A stretch of DNA of 64,000 nucleotides from positions 1 through 64,000 of the forward strand of contig DASZMV010000040.1 in NCBI GenBank assembly GCA_035551675.1, in the 5' to 3' direction. The translations under genes and the position numbers were made by a program. Shown piece after piece: positions 18,747 through 29,374 of the stretch. This DNA comes from JAFECT01 sp035551675. Lineage in GTDB: Bacteria; Pseudomonadota; Alphaproteobacteria; Caulobacterales; Caulobacteraceae. Every line of letters begins with the position of its first letter. Position 1 is the stretch's first letter. The notes under the pieces are model-generated. The model did not search any database and was not told where the DNA came from. It was given only the letters and a program-made list of their open reading frames with translations.

Positions 18747-18754
18747 TTAACCAT
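18747..18754 (+). promoter_or_regulatory. possible CtrA half-site upstream of ftsB
   Basis: TTAACCAT matches the half-site bound by the cell-cycle regulator CtrA in Caulobacter, 121 bases upstream of the ftsB start. Only an 8-base match with no second TTAA at the right spacing, so this may be chance. Confidence 0.2.
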
Positions 18755-18874
18755 TCCGACACCGGAAACCCGCAGATTCCAAGGGGAATCAACGCCTAAG
18801 CTACGATTCGCTAACCCTTTTCATGCACCTTCGCGGCGGAGTCATCAGCTCGCGCTCAGAAGGGGCGTTCCGGC

Positions 18875-19189
18875 GTGTTCGAAACCATCAGGCCCTATGT
18901 TTTCACGGGGCTTTTCACCGCGCTCATCGGCTATTTCGCGATCCAGGCGCTGACCGGCGACCGGGGGTTGTTGCTCGAGAACGCGCGCGAGGCGACGCTT
19001 AAACAGCGCACCGCCGAACTCGACACCCTCACCGCCGAGCGCAAGGGCCTGGAAACGCGGGTGGATCTCCTGCAGGACAACCACCTGTCTCGAGATCTGC
19101 TGGAAGAGCGGGCGCGGGTGATCCTGGGCTACGCCGATCCGCGCGACATTGTCATCCGCATGCCGGAGCCGGCGGCCCGCAGGTCCTGA
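18875..19189 (+). CDS. ftsB: FtsB/DivIC-family cell division protein
   Basis: Septum formation initiator that bridges FtsL and FtsQ in the divisome. The 104-aa bitopic protein has one transmembrane helix (residues 8-26, FTGLFTALIGYFAIQAL), then a leucine-rich coiled coil (about 35-70) and the conserved ARVILGYADPRDIV end. GTG is the start codon, with AGGGG about 10 bases upstream. The position between eno and pdhA is typical in alphaproteobacteria. Confidence 0.9.
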   Translation: MFETIRPYVFTGLFTALIGYFAIQALTGDRGLLLENAREATLKQRTAELDTLTAERKGLETRVDLLQDNHLSRDLLEERARVILGYADPRDIVIRMPEPAARRS

Positions 19190-19355
19190 CGCCGTCGGGT
19201 CAATACGGCTGATCCGACGCGGGTTTGAGGGCGGCAGCGGCCAAGCTTAGTTAGCTTGCGGAACTATCTCACTGAGCGGACAGCTTCCCCTCGAAGGCGA
19301 TGCGCGCTAAAGCCGCACCCCCAAGCCGAATTCACGCTGAGACAAGGATCCCCGC

Positions 19356-20363
19356 ATGGCGAAGGCCGCCGCGAAATCCGACACCGCTTCGCCGCCGCCC
19401 CAGGCCTCGGCCGAGGAGTTGCTGGGCTTCTACCGCCAGATGGTTCTGATCCGCCGCTTCGAGGAGCGGGCGGGCCAACTTTACGGGATGGGCCTGATCG
19501 GGGGCTTCTGCCACCTCTATATCGGCCAGGAAGCCATCGCCGTGGGCATGGAGCACGTGTCCGAGGACGGCGACCAGGTCATCACCGGCTATCGCGACCA
19601 CGGCCACATGCTGGCCGCGGGCATGGACCCGAAAGAGGTGATGGCGGAGCTCACCGGCCGCATCGGCGGATCGTCCAAGGGCAAGGGCGGCTCCATGCAC
19701 ATGTTCGACGTGAAGGCGGGCTTCTACGGCGGCCACGGCATCGTCGGCGCCCAGGTCTCGCTCGGAACGGGTCTCGCGTTCGCCGATCGCTATCGCGACA
19801 ACAAGAAAGTCGCGTTCGTGTATTTCGGCGACGGCGCCGCGAACCAGGGCCAGGTGTACGAGAGCTTCAACATGGCGGAGCTGTGGCGGCTGCCGGTGGT
19901 TTATCTGATCGAGAACAACCAGTACGCCATGGGCACCAGCGTCGAACGCTCGTCGGCGACGACGGAGCTGTTCCACCGCGGCGCCAGCTTCAACATCCCC
20001 GGGGAGCAGGTCGATGGCATGGACGTGCTGGCGGTGCGCGCGGCGGGCAAGAAGGCCGCCGATCACGCGCGTTCCGGCAAGGGGCCGTACATTCTCGAGA
20101 TGAAAACCTATCGCTATCGCGGCCACTCGATGAGCGACCCGGCGAAATACCGCACCAAGGAAGAGGTCGACGAGGTGAAGAAGACCCGCGACCCGATCGA
20201 TCACGTGAAACAGCTGATGGCTGACGCCGGCGTGAAGGAAGACGCGATCAAGAAGATCGACGACGAGATCAAGGCCATCGTGCTCGACGCCGTCGACTAC
20301 GCGCAGAAGAGCCCCGAGCCCGATCCGTCGGAGCTCTACACCGACATCTACGTGGAGGCGTAA
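19356..20363 (+). CDS. pdhA: pyruvate dehydrogenase E1 component, alpha subunit
   Basis: TPP-dependent decarboxylase half of the alpha2-beta2 E1 enzyme. The 335-aa protein has the ThDP-binding motif from GDGAANQGQVYESFNMA (about residue 158) and the phosphorylation-loop-like YRYRGHSMSDPAKYR. AAGGATCC precedes the ATG. Its TAA shares one base with the ATG of the ExbD-like gene, the first of several insertions in this operon. Confidence 0.97.
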   Translation: MAKAAAKSDTASPPPQASAEELLGFYRQMVLIRRFEERAGQLYGMGLIGGFCHLYIGQEAIAVGMEHVSEDGDQVITGYRDHGHMLAAGMDPKEVMAELTGRIGGSSKGKGGSMHMFDVKAGFYGGHGIVGAQVSLGTGLAFADRYRDNKKVAFVYFGDGAANQGQVYESFNMAELWRLPVVYLIENNQYAMGTSVERSSATTELFHRGASFNIPGEQVDGMDVLAVRAAGKKAADHARSGKGPYILEMKTYRYRGHSMSDPAKYRTKEEVDEVKKTRDPIDHVKQLMADAGVKEDAIKKIDDEIKAIVLDAVDYAQKSPEPDPSELYTDIYVEA

Positions 20364-20748
20364 TGCGCAGTTTTCTCGCACTGCCTATCGCGATCGTCGG
20401 ATTTGTTAGCGTTGCCGCCGCCGCATGCACCGCACCTGCAACAAAGCCCCATGATGCTAGCGTCGTCCAGGTAGCGGTCATGAAAGACGGGACCTACACG
20501 GTCAACGGTCAGCCGGGAGACCCGACGGTGCTTGACCGCCGACTAAGCGATGCCGCTCGTCTGCATGGTGAAGTGGAATATTACAGGGAAGACTCGAGTC
20601 ACGAACCGACCCCGGCCGGCGAGACGACTATGAAGACGGTGCTCGATAGCGCGATGAGACACGGCCTAAGGATCAGCCTCTCAAGCAAGCCCGATTTTTC
20701 CGATACAATTAACCCGGCGACCGGCCGAAGCGAACCGCGGGTGAGCAA

Positions 20749-20752
<4 letters not shown>
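20363..20752 (+). CDS. ExbD/TolR-like lipoprotein inside the pdh operon
   Basis: A 129-aa protein that I assign tentatively to the ExbD/TolR periplasmic fold: the pattern VAVMKDGTYTVNGQPGD, then LDRRLSDAARL, then TMKTVLDSAMRHGLRISLS follows the ExbD strand-helix order. The N-terminus is a signal with a Cys at 22 (VAAAAC), so a lipoprotein is likely rather than the usual single helix anchor. It overlaps pdhA by one base and pdhB by ATGA, so it should be translated with them. Codon third positions are clearly less GC-biased than in its neighbours, suggesting recent acquisition. No ExbB or TonB partner is adjacent. Confidence 0.62.
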
Positions 20753-22145
<1,393 letters not shown>

Positions 22146-22149
<4 letters not shown>

Positions 22150-22577
22150 GTGAAGGCGTGATCCATACCGGCGCCTGCCATTGCGGGCGCGTGAGCGCGA
22201 ACTTCCGCACGACGGAGGCGACGGTGAAGGCGCGCGCCTGCCAGTGCGATTTCTGTCGCCGACACGGCGCCAAGACGGTGACCGACACCGACGGCTTCGC
22301 GGAGATCGTCGCGGACGGTCCGCTTAACCGCTACCACTTCGGGCTGATGACGGCGGACTACATCCTGTGTCCCACCTGCGGAACCTATGTCGGCTGCGTG
22401 CTCGAGGCGGACGGCATCGAGCGGATGTCGCTGAACGCGGCGGGCCTGCGCATGACGCCCTGGTCGGAGCAGTTGGCCGATCCGGTCGACTATTCGACCG
22501 AAACGCTGCACGAACGCCTGGAGCGCCGCCGCGCGCGCTGGACGCCGGGTCGCGTGCGCGAACGGGTGGAAGCGTGA
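22146..22577 (+). CDS. GFA (CENP-V/glutathione-dependent formaldehyde-activating) family protein 1
   Basis: Small zinc-binding beta-fold protein. The 143-aa product has the family Cys pattern: HTGACHCGRV (Cys11, Cys13), RACQCDFCRRHG, and CPTCGTYVGC. Known members include formaldehyde-glutathione adduct synthases, but most are of unknown function and the assignment to that reaction is not secure. GTG start overlaps the pdhB stop (GTGA), and its own stop overlaps the second GFA gene the same way. A cytosolic protein with no signal peptide. Confidence 0.85.
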
Positions 22578-22975
22578 GCGCGATACATACCCACAAGGGC
22601 GGCTGTCACTGCGGCGCGGTGCGTTTCGAAGTGGATCTGCCCGAACAGGTCGATGCGCAGACCTGCAACTGCTCCATCTGCCGCATGACCGGCTATATCC
22701 ACGTCATCGTGCCGGAGAGCCGTTTCCGCATCACCAGCGGGAAGGACGCGCTGACCGACTACACCTTCAACACCGCGACCGCGCATCACCTGTTCTGCAA
22801 GGCGTGCGGGATCAAGAGCTTCTATCGCCCGCGTTCGAACCCGGACGGCTGGTCGGTGAATGCGCGGTGTCTGGACGAACCGGAGGCGGTCGATCTCGAT
22901 ATCGAAGCCTTCGACGGCCGTAATTGGGAGGCGCACGCCGAAAGGCTCGCCCATCTGAGCAAAGAGGCCACATGA
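22574..22975 (+). CDS. GFA family protein 2
   Basis: A 133-aa paralogue starting at GTG 22574 (SAIHTHKGGCHCGAVRFEV). Zinc-site Cys residues are in GGCHCG, TCNCSICRMTG and FCKACGIKSFY, so both metal sites look complete. Longer in-frame extensions upstream would overlap the first GFA gene entirely and are rejected. The ATGA overlap with pdhC (22972) couples it to the E2 gene. It is diverged from the first GFA gene rather than a recent tandem copy. Confidence 0.87.
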   Translation: MSAIHTHKGGCHCGAVRFEVDLPEQVDAQTCNCSICRMTGYIHVIVPESRFRITSGKDALTDYTFNTATAHHLFCKACGIKSFYRPRSNPDGWSVNARCLDEPEAVDLDIEAFDGRNWEAHAERLAHLSKEAT

Positions 22976-24258
22976 GCGACATCCTCATGCCCGCGCTGTC
23001 GCCGACCATGGAGGAGGGCGGCCTCGCCAAGTGGCACGTGAAGCCCGGCGACAAGGTCGAACCCGGCCAGGTCATCGCCGAGATCGAAACCGACAAGGCG
23101 ACCATGGAAGTGGAAGCCGTCGACGACGGCGAGATTTCCGAAATCCTGGTGCCCGAAGGTACGCAGGGCGTGAAGGTCAACACCCCGATCGCGCGCATGA
23201 AGGGCGACGCCGGCGGCCCGGCCCCCGCGCCGAAAGCCGAAGCGCCGAAAGCGGAAACTCCGAAGCCGCAAGCGCCCAAGGCGGAAGCTGCGCCGGCGCC
23301 CAAGCCGCAAGCCGCGGCGCCGCAACCGACGCCGCCCGCAGCGAAGACGCCGAGCAACACCGAGCGCGTGTTCGCCTCGCCGCTGGCGCGCCGCATCGCG
23401 CAGCAGGCGGGCGTCGACCTGAAGTCGCTGAAGGGCTCCGGCCCGCACGGCCGGATCATCAAGCGTGACGTCGAAGGCGCACCGAAAGGCGCCGCGCAAC
23501 TTGCCGCGGCCGCCGCGCGCACTGAGCCGCGCCAGGTTCTCTCGCTCGAACAGATGGGCATTGCGCCAGGAAGCTACGATCTCGTGCCGCTCGACGGCAT
23601 GAAGCGCACCATCGCCAAGCGGATGACCGAAAGCTTCCGCGATGTGCCGCACTTCCCGCTCACCATCGATCTCGAGATCGACGGCCTGCTGGCGGCTCGG
23701 GCCAAGGTCAACGCCATGCTGGAAAAGCAAGGCGTGAAGGTCTCGGTGAACGACTTCGTGCTGAAGGCCGCGGCCAATGCGCTGAAGATCGTGCCGGAGG
23801 CGAACGCGTCCTACACGCCCGACGGCATCGCCATGCATCACCACGCCGACGTCGCCATGGCGGTGGCGATCGACGGCGGCTTGATCACCCCGATCATCCG
23901 CGCCTGCGAAACCAAGACCTTGTCGCAGATCGCCAAGGAGTCGAAGGACCTCGCCGAGCGTGCGCGGACCCGTAAATTGAAGCCCGAAGAATATTTGGGC
24001 GGCACCTTCACGGTGTCGAACCTCGGCATGTTCGGCATCAAGACCTTCGCCTCGATCATAAACGAGCCCCAGGGCGCGATCCTGTCGGTCGGCGCGGGAA
24101 CGCAACAGCCGATCGTGCGCGGCGGCAAGCTCGACATCGGCACGGTGATGAGCGTGACCCTGACCTGCGACCACCGCGTCGTCGACGGCGCCACCGGCGC
24201 GCGCTTCCTGCAGGCGTTCAAGGCGCTGCTGGAAGATCCCGTGACCATGCTGGCCTGA
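22972..24258 (+). CDS. pdhC: pyruvate dehydrogenase E2 (dihydrolipoamide acetyltransferase)
   Basis: Core of the PDH complex; transfers acetyl from lipoamide to CoA. The start is the ATG at 22972 (MSDILMPALSP), overlapping the GFA2 stop. The 428-aa protein has one lipoyl domain (Lys42 in ETDKATMEV), an Ala/Pro/Lys linker (about 82-125), a peripheral-subunit-binding domain (SPLARRIAQQAGVDLKSLKG then GPHGRIIKRDV) and the catalytic domain ending with CDHRVVDGATGARFL, the active-site His motif. Confidence 0.97.
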   Translation: MSDILMPALSPTMEEGGLAKWHVKPGDKVEPGQVIAEIETDKATMEVEAVDDGEISEILVPEGTQGVKVNTPIARMKGDAGGPAPAPKAEAPKAETPKPQAPKAEAAPAPKPQAAAPQPTPPAAKTPSNTERVFASPLARRIAQQAGVDLKSLKGSGPHGRIIKRDVEGAPKGAAQLAAAAARTEPRQVLSLEQMGIAPGSYDLVPLDGMKRTIAKRMTESFRDVPHFPLTIDLEIDGLLAARAKVNAMLEKQGVKVSVNDFVLKAAANALKIVPEANASYTPDGIAMHHHADVAMAVAIDGGLITPIIRACETKTLSQIAKESKDLAERARTRKLKPEEYLGGTFTVSNLGMFGIKTFASIINEPQGAILSVGAGTQQPIVRGGKLDIGTVMSVTLTCDHRVVDGATGARFLQAFKALLEDPVTMLA

Positions 24259-24284
24259 GAAACGTGGCCTGAGGATTTTCGACC

Positions 24285-25685
24285 ATGGATTTTGATCTCG
24301 TCGTCATCGGCTCCGGCCCCGGCGGTTATGTCGCCGCGATCCGGGCAAGCCAGCTCGGGCTGAAGACCGCCATTGTGGAGCGCGAACTGCTCGGCGGCAT
24401 CTGTCTGAACTGGGGGTGCATCCCGACCAAGGCGCTGCTGAAGTCGGGCGAGGTCTACGAGAAGCTCTCGCACCTGGGTGAGTACGGGCTTTCGACCGAA
24501 AAGCCCGCGTTCGACATCGCCAAGGTGGTGGAGCGCTCGCGCAACGTCGCCAAACAGCTGAACTCAGGCGTCGGCTACCTGATGAAGAAGCACAAGATCG
24601 AGGTGATCGAGGGCACGGCGAAACTGGAAAAGGGATCGACCGCGCCCAAGGTCGTGATCGCGCTGAAGGCCGGCGGCTCGCGCACGGTCGAGGCCAAGGC
24701 GGTGATGCTGGCGGTGGGCGCGCGCTCGCGACCCATTCCGGCGATCGGGCTGGAAGCGGACGGCGATCGCATCTGGGCCTATCGCGAGGCGATGACGCCC
24801 AAGTTCATGCCCAAGTCCATGATTGTGGTCGGCTCCGGCGCCATCGGCATCGAGTTCGCGAGCTTCTACCGCGCGCTGGGTTGCGATGTGACGGTGATAG
24901 AAGCCTTGCCGCGCATCGTGCCGGTCGAAGACGAGGAAGTCTCCAAGGCGGCGCAGAAGGCGTTCGAGAAGCGGGGCCTGAAGTTCCGCGTCGGCGCCAA
25001 GGTGACCAAGGTCGCCAAGTCCAAGACCGGCGTCAGCGTCGATCTCGAAGTCGGGGGCAAGGCCGAGAAACTCGAAGCCGAGGTCTGCATCTCGGCGGTC
25101 GGGATCATGGCCAACCTGGAGAACATCGGCGTCGAGGCCCTGGGTCTCGAACTCGATCGCGGCCACGTGAAGACCGGACCGCACGGCGAGACCAATGTGG
25201 CGGGCCTCTACGCCATCGGCGACTGCGCCGGGCCGCCGTGGCTGGCGCACAAGGCGTCGCACGAAGGCGTCCACTGCGTCGAGCGCATCGCAAAGTTCAA
25301 GTCGCCCAACGTGCAGTCGCCGATCCCGGGCTGCACCTATTCCCAGCCGCAGATCGCGTCCGTCGGCTTGACCGAAGCCGCGGCGAAGGCTGCCGGGCGC
25401 GAGATCAAGGTCGGCCGTTTCCCGTTCAAGGTAAACGGCAAGGCGATCGCAGCCGGCGACACCGAAGGCTTCGTGAAGACCGTGTTCGACGCCAAGACCG
25501 GCGCGTTGATCGGCGCGCACATGATCGGCGCCGAGGTCACCGAGATGATCCAGGGCTTCGTGCTGGCGATGACGCTGGAGGCGACCGAAGAAGATCTGTT
25601 CGCCACCGTGTTCGCCCACCCGACCATGAGCGAGGCCATGCACGAGGCGTCGCTCGACGCCTTCGGGCGGGTGCTGCACATCTGA
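24285..25685 (+). CDS. lpd: dihydrolipoamide dehydrogenase (E3)
   Basis: Re-oxidises dihydrolipoamide with NAD. The 466-aa flavoprotein has the N-terminal FAD GxGxxG (VIGSGPGGYVAA), the redox pair Cys40/Cys45 in GGICLNWGC, the NAD-binding VVGSGAIGIEFASF, the second FAD motif GLYAIGDCAGPPWLAHKA, and the catalytic His445/Glu450 in FAHPTMSEAMHEA. It follows pdhC by 26 bases; its TGA shares one base with the ATG of the third GFA gene. Confidence 0.97.
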   Translation: MDFDLVVIGSGPGGYVAAIRASQLGLKTAIVERELLGGICLNWGCIPTKALLKSGEVYEKLSHLGEYGLSTEKPAFDIAKVVERSRNVAKQLNSGVGYLMKKHKIEVIEGTAKLEKGSTAPKVVIALKAGGSRTVEAKAVMLAVGARSRPIPAIGLEADGDRIWAYREAMTPKFMPKSMIVVGSGAIGIEFASFYRALGCDVTVIEALPRIVPVEDEEVSKAAQKAFEKRGLKFRVGAKVTKVAKSKTGVSVDLEVGGKAEKLEAEVCISAVGIMANLENIGVEALGLELDRGHVKTGPHGETNVAGLYAIGDCAGPPWLAHKASHEGVHCVERIAKFKSPNVQSPIPGCTYSQPQIASVGLTEAAAKAAGREIKVGRFPFKVNGKAIAAGDTEGFVKTVFDAKTGALIGAHMIGAEVTEMIQGFVLAMTLEATEEDLFATVFAHPTMSEAMHEASLDAFGRVLHI

Positions 25686-26140
25686 TGAAACCGCCGCATC
25701 TTCCGCTGAAGGGCGAATGCCGCTGCGGCCGGGTGAAGGTCGAGATCACCGCCGATCCGATCATGACCGCCGCCTGCCACTGCGTCGGCTGTCAGAAGAT
25801 GAGCGCGAGCGCCTTTTCTATGACAGCGATCATGCCGGCCGATGGTTTCCGCGTGAGCCAGGGTGAGCCGGTCATCGGCGGCAATCACGCGCCGGACCTG
25901 CACCATTACCATTGTCCACACTGCAAGAGCTGGATGTTCACCCGCGCCGATGTGATGCCGGGCTTCGTCAACGTACGACCCTCGCTGTTCGACGTGCGCG
26001 ACTGGTTCGTTCCCTTCATCGAAACCATGACCCGCGACAAGCTGCCGTGGGCGACGACGCCCGCTCGGCATAGGTTCGAGGAGTTCCCGCCGCCGGAAAG
26101 CTTCGGGCCGCTGATGGCCGAGTTTGCGGCCAGCAGCTAG
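25685..26140 (+). CDS. GFA family protein 3
   Basis: The third GFA-fold gene of this operon, 151 aa from the ATG at 25685, overlapping the lpd stop by one base (TGATG). Metal-site Cys residues are in GECRCGRVKV, AACHCVGCQKMS and YHCPHCKSWM. The middle segment CHCVGCQKMSASAFS is the classic form of the family. A C-terminal extension (about 30 residues, Pro-rich) is not shared with the other two. It ends the PDH gene string; the next gene is 70 bases away with a different theme. Confidence 0.87.
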   Translation: MKPPHLPLKGECRCGRVKVEITADPIMTAACHCVGCQKMSASAFSMTAIMPADGFRVSQGEPVIGGNHAPDLHHYHCPHCKSWMFTRADVMPGFVNVRPSLFDVRDWFVPFIETMTRDKLPWATTPARHRFEEFPPPESFGPLMAEFAASS

Positions 26141-26210
26141 ATCGCAAGCGAGGCGCCCCCGCGCGGCCGGATAGTTTCAATATGCCGGGTCACGCCCTAA
26201 GTTACGCCGC

Positions 26211-26981
26211 ATGATCCAGCGAACGCCCGCCGTCTTCTACGGCCACGGGAATCCGATGAACGCCATCGAGGGTCCCTACGGGGTCGCCTGGCGCGACCTC
26301 GCCGAGACGATGCCGAAACCGAAGGCGATCCTGATGGTCTCGGCGCACTGGTACATCGACGGGGTCGCGGTCACCGGCAACGAGCGGCCAGAGACCATCC
26401 ACGACTTCTACGGTTTTCCGACCGAACTCTATCAGGTGAACTATCCGGCCTTCGGCGATCCGCGGCTGGCCGAGCGCGTGCGCGATCTTCTCGGACGCCA
26501 GACAACGCGCGAGGCGATGGACTGGGGGCTCGATCACGGGACGTGGTCGGTGCTGGCGCACAGCTATCCCGACGCCGACGTGCCGGTCGTGCAGTTGAGC
26601 CTAGACGCGAAACAGGACGCGGCCTGGCACTATGCTCTGGCGCAAAAGCTGAAGCCGCTGCGCGACGAGGGCGTGATGATCGCGGGCTCGGGCAATGTCG
26701 TGCACAACCTGCGCGCCTGGCGCCGCGACGGAAACACCGAGCCTTTCGACTGGGCCCTGCGCTTCAACGACGCGATCAAGAAGGCGCTGGTCGAGCACGA
26801 CCACAAGACGCCGGTCGACTACCTCGCGCTCGGTGAAGACGCGAAACTTTCGGCGCCCACGCCAGAACACTATCTGCCGATGCTCTACGTCCTGGCCCAG
26901 CAGGAGGAGGGTGAGGCCCTGAGCTTCTTCAATGACCGGGTAGAAAGCTCGATCTCCATGCTGGGGTTCAAGGTCGGGTAG
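26211..26981 (+). CDS. ygiD: 4,5-DOPA-type extradiol aromatic ring-opening dioxygenase
   Basis: Class III (LigB-like) extradiol dioxygenase of the YgiD/DODA family; family members open catechol-type rings with a single metal ion. The 256-aa protein has the metal-site His12 in FYGHGNPM, SAHWY in the next strand, and the catalytic GSGNVVHNLRAW. The segment GLDHGTWSVLAHSYP is also diagnostic. The physiological substrate is unknown. It stands after the PDH operon; no other aromatic-degradation genes are nearby. Confidence 0.9.
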   Translation: MIQRTPAVFYGHGNPMNAIEGPYGVAWRDLAETMPKPKAILMVSAHWYIDGVAVTGNERPETIHDFYGFPTELYQVNYPAFGDPRLAERVRDLLGRQTTREAMDWGLDHGTWSVLAHSYPDADVPVVQLSLDAKQDAAWHYALAQKLKPLRDEGVMIAGSGNVVHNLRAWRRDGNTEPFDWALRFNDAIKKALVEHDHKTPVDYLALGEDAKLSAPTPEHYLPMLYVLAQQEEGEALSFFNDRVESSISMLGFKVG

Positions 26982-27046
26982 GGCCCGGTTTGTCGGTCGC
27001 CCGACTCTGTGAAATACCGGCGTCATGCCTTAGGGGAAGTGGGGCC

Positions 27047-27796
27047 ATGACCGCGCAACCGAGCCGAGCCTTTTTGCCTTTCACCAAGTGGGACCGGAAT
27101 TTCTTCCTGGCCATGCTGGTGCTGATCCTGGCCGGGGTCGTCACCGGGTTCGGTTGGGACGTGGTGGACCGGTTGAGCCATCACACGGCCAACTGGCCGA
27201 TCCTGGTGCACATCCACGCGGTTGCGTTCGTAATCTGGCTGGTGCTGCTGTCGACGCAGATCGTGCTGGTGCGCACGCGAAATATCGACCTTCACAAGCG
27301 GCTGGGACTGTTCGGCGCCGGCTGGGCGGTCGTGATGCTGATCCTCGCCATCAGCGTGTCCTGGTTCATGGACATCCGGTCGCTCGGCACGAAGCATGCC
27401 GATCCGTCCTTCCTCGCCATTCAACTCAACGACATCATCCTGTTTCCGACTCTGGTCGCGGCGGGACTGTGGTTGCGCAATCGCGATTCATCCGCGCACA
27501 AGCGTCTCTTGGTGTTGGCCACCATCGCGATCAGCGACGCGGGTTTTGCGCGCATCGGATTCAATCTGGTTCACGGCGCCTTCGACCACGGTTTCTGGCG
27601 GTTCTGGGTCGCGTCGTATACGGGGCCGACGCTTCTGGTGCTGGCGATGGGGGCGTATGACTTCATCACGCGCAAACGCCTGCATCCCGCATGGCTCACG
27701 GGCGGCGCGGCGATCATCGCCGGTGAGATGTTGGCGACCTGGCTGTATGTTTCGCCGTGGTGGAAATCGGTGGCGCTAAAACTGTTGGGGCATTGA
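27047..27796 (+). CDS. polytopic membrane protein of unknown function
   Basis: A 249-aa integral membrane protein with about seven transmembrane helices. The ATG at 27047 is preferred over an upstream alternative: TTAGGGGAAG precedes it and the N-terminus (TAQPSRAFLPFTKWDRNFFL) runs straight into helix 1. Intramembrane His residues recur (SHHTANWPILVHIH, LHKRLG, HKRLLVL), which might bind haem or metal, but I cannot assign a family with confidence. It converges on the TlpA-like gene with no gap. Confidence 0.7.
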   Translation: MTAQPSRAFLPFTKWDRNFFLAMLVLILAGVVTGFGWDVVDRLSHHTANWPILVHIHAVAFVIWLVLLSTQIVLVRTRNIDLHKRLGLFGAGWAVVMLILAISVSWFMDIRSLGTKHADPSFLAIQLNDIILFPTLVAAGLWLRNRDSSAHKRLLVLATIAISDAGFARIGFNLVHGAFDHGFWRFWVASYTGPTLLVLAMGAYDFITRKRLHPAWLTGGAAIIAGEMLATWLYVSPWWKSVALKLLGH

Positions 27797-28318
27797 TCAC
27801 CGCGCCTTGATCAACGGCAGCACCACGCGGTTGAGGTCCGCCTCGGTGAGCGGCTTGCCGCTGGCGCCGAAAGTCGCGCGAACCTTGCCCTGGCGGTCGA
27901 TGACGAAGGTCTGCGGTAGAATCTGGAACACGCCGAAGCGGTTGACCTTGGCGCTGTCGGTCATCGCGGCCGGATAGGCGAAGGCGGCCATGACCGTCTT
28001 CACCTGAGCGAGATCGCGCGGCTTATCCTGGGACAGGCCGATCACGGTCATGCCTTCGCCGTGGTGCTTGCGGTAGAAGGCGTCGATGGCGGGCATTTCG
28101 GCGCGGCAGGGCGGACACCAGGTGGCCCAGAAGTTCACCACCACGACCTGGCCCTTCAGCTTCTCCAGGTCGAAGGTTCCGCCGTCGATTTGCACGGCGA
28201 CGATCTCGGGCGCCGGCTGGCCGACCGCCGGTGGGCCCTTCGCGACCGCGGGTGCGGCGAACACGGACATCGCCGCAGCGGTGGCGAGGAACGAGCTCAG
28301 CTTCATCGTCCGCTCCAT
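27797..28318 (-). CDS. TlpA/ResA-like exported thioredoxin
   Basis: Periplasmic thiol-disulfide oxidoreductase, typically reducing Cys residues for haem or metal-centre assembly. The 173-aa protein has a signal peptide ending near AAPAVAKG, and the active site WATWCPPCRAEMP with Cys68 and Cys71; the cis-Pro strand is in ILPQTFVID. The ATG at 28318 shares a base with the stop of the outer-membrane protein gene (TGATG). Its place after an outer-membrane protein and a DUF2946 gene suggests metal or redox handling at the envelope. Confidence 0.9.
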   Translation of the reverse strand: MERTMKLSSFLATAAAMSVFAAPAVAKGPPAVGQPAPEIVAVQIDGGTFDLEKLKGQVVVVNFWATWCPPCRAEMPAIDAFYRKHHGEGMTVIGLSQDKPRDLAQVKTVMAAFAYPAAMTDSAKVNRFGVFQILPQTFVIDRQGKVRATFGASGKPLTEADLNRVVLPLIKAR

Positions 28319-29283
28319 CAGAAACTCCGGCTCAGTGTAAGCTTCATCAGCGCCGGCGCAACGAGCTGGTTGCCGCTGACCCTTTGATAGACCGGCAGTT
28401 CCACGTCGCCGTAAAGACGCCAGCGCTTGGCGTTCAACTCGAGACCCGGCGAGACCATCACACGCTGATAGCCGCTGTTGTCGGGATCGGCCTCGGGACC
28501 GTGATCGTGCGCGCGCGACGAGGCGATGACCTGGGCGACGGGCGACAGGCGAAGGCCGTTGTCGAAAGTCCAGCCTTCCCAATAGACGCCCGCCGCGGCA
28601 TCGGCCTCACCGCCGGGCCGATAGCCGCCCTGGATCGCGACCGGCGCTTGATAAACCGCCTGCACGAACCACCCGGTCTGGGCCGTCTTGCCGAGCTTGC
28701 CCTGGTGATAACCGCCGACGATCAGGTCGGTGGATCCTGACCCGATTGAGACGTCGCGATCGAAACCGGAGAACTTCCAGTCGCCGGTCGGCAACTTCAC
28801 GCCGAAGATCAGGCCCGTCGACATGTCCTGCGAGAAGCCGGAATAGACCCCGGTGATCTTCACGTCGCCGAATGCGGTATGGCGAAAGGTCTGCACCCTG
28901 GACCCTGTGTCGGCCACGTACAGCCGGTCGGTTACCGGCACGTCGACCATGACGCCCCAATCGCGATTGAACATGTGTTGCCAGCCGAGCTGCAGAAAGT
29001 CGGACCGGATACGCTTGTCGTCGTTGTCGGCGGCGGGGGCTTTGGAATCACCCGAGAAGTTCTGCACCTGATCCATGTAGCTGGACTGGGCGTAGATGGT
29101 GTCGCCGGCGCCTTCGGGGAGAAGGTTTGCCGTGCCCACATCGAACACGCCGCATCCACAGGCGCAGGCGTTGGCGGGCTGGGCGGCAAGGCTCGGTGAA
29201 AGGCCGGCTGCGGCGAGGGCGGCGGCGGCTAGACTCTTAGACAGGCGCCATCGCGCGCGTCGCAAGGTATTGGAAAACAGCAT
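28318..29283 (-). CDS. outer-membrane beta-barrel protein with N-terminal CACGCG motif
   Basis: A 321-aa exported protein. A signal peptide (about residues 1-35) is followed at once by a Cys cluster, NACACGCGVFDVGT, that could bind metal. The rest alternates short amphipathic strands, aromatic girdle residues and Gly turns, and ends in Phe (LTLSRSF), as outer-membrane barrels do. It resembles the transporter-type barrel family found beside metal or redox genes; the transported substrate is unknown. It lies between a DUF2946 gene and a TlpA gene on the same strand. Confidence 0.72.
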   Translation of the reverse strand: MLFSNTLRRARWRLSKSLAAAALAAAGLSPSLAAQPANACACGCGVFDVGTANLLPEGAGDTIYAQSSYMDQVQNFSGDSKAPAADNDDKRIRSDFLQLGWQHMFNRDWGVMVDVPVTDRLYVADTGSRVQTFRHTAFGDVKITGVYSGFSQDMSTGLIFGVKLPTGDWKFSGFDRDVSIGSGSTDLIVGGYHQGKLGKTAQTGWFVQAVYQAPVAIQGGYRPGGEADAAAGVYWEGWTFDNGLRLSPVAQVIASSRAHDHGPEADPDNSGYQRVMVSPGLELNAKRWRLYGDVELPVYQRVSGNQLVAPALMKLTLSRSF

Positions 29284-29374
29284 GGGGTAATCCCGATCTG
29301 AGCATCAGACAGCGCGACGGGACATAAGGTTCCCGCGCACAGCGATAAGGCGACCGCAAAGGCCGCGTTTTGAC

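Noticed and set aside
18542..18799. 85-codon plus frame in the eno-ftsB gap
   Set aside because: It runs through the repeat and has no ribosome binding site or conserved pattern.
29311..29374. target-site duplication or IS ends near the DUF2946 gene
   Set aside because: No repeat pair was found here; only the GIY-YIG unit ends at 29863 and 30310 are convincing.
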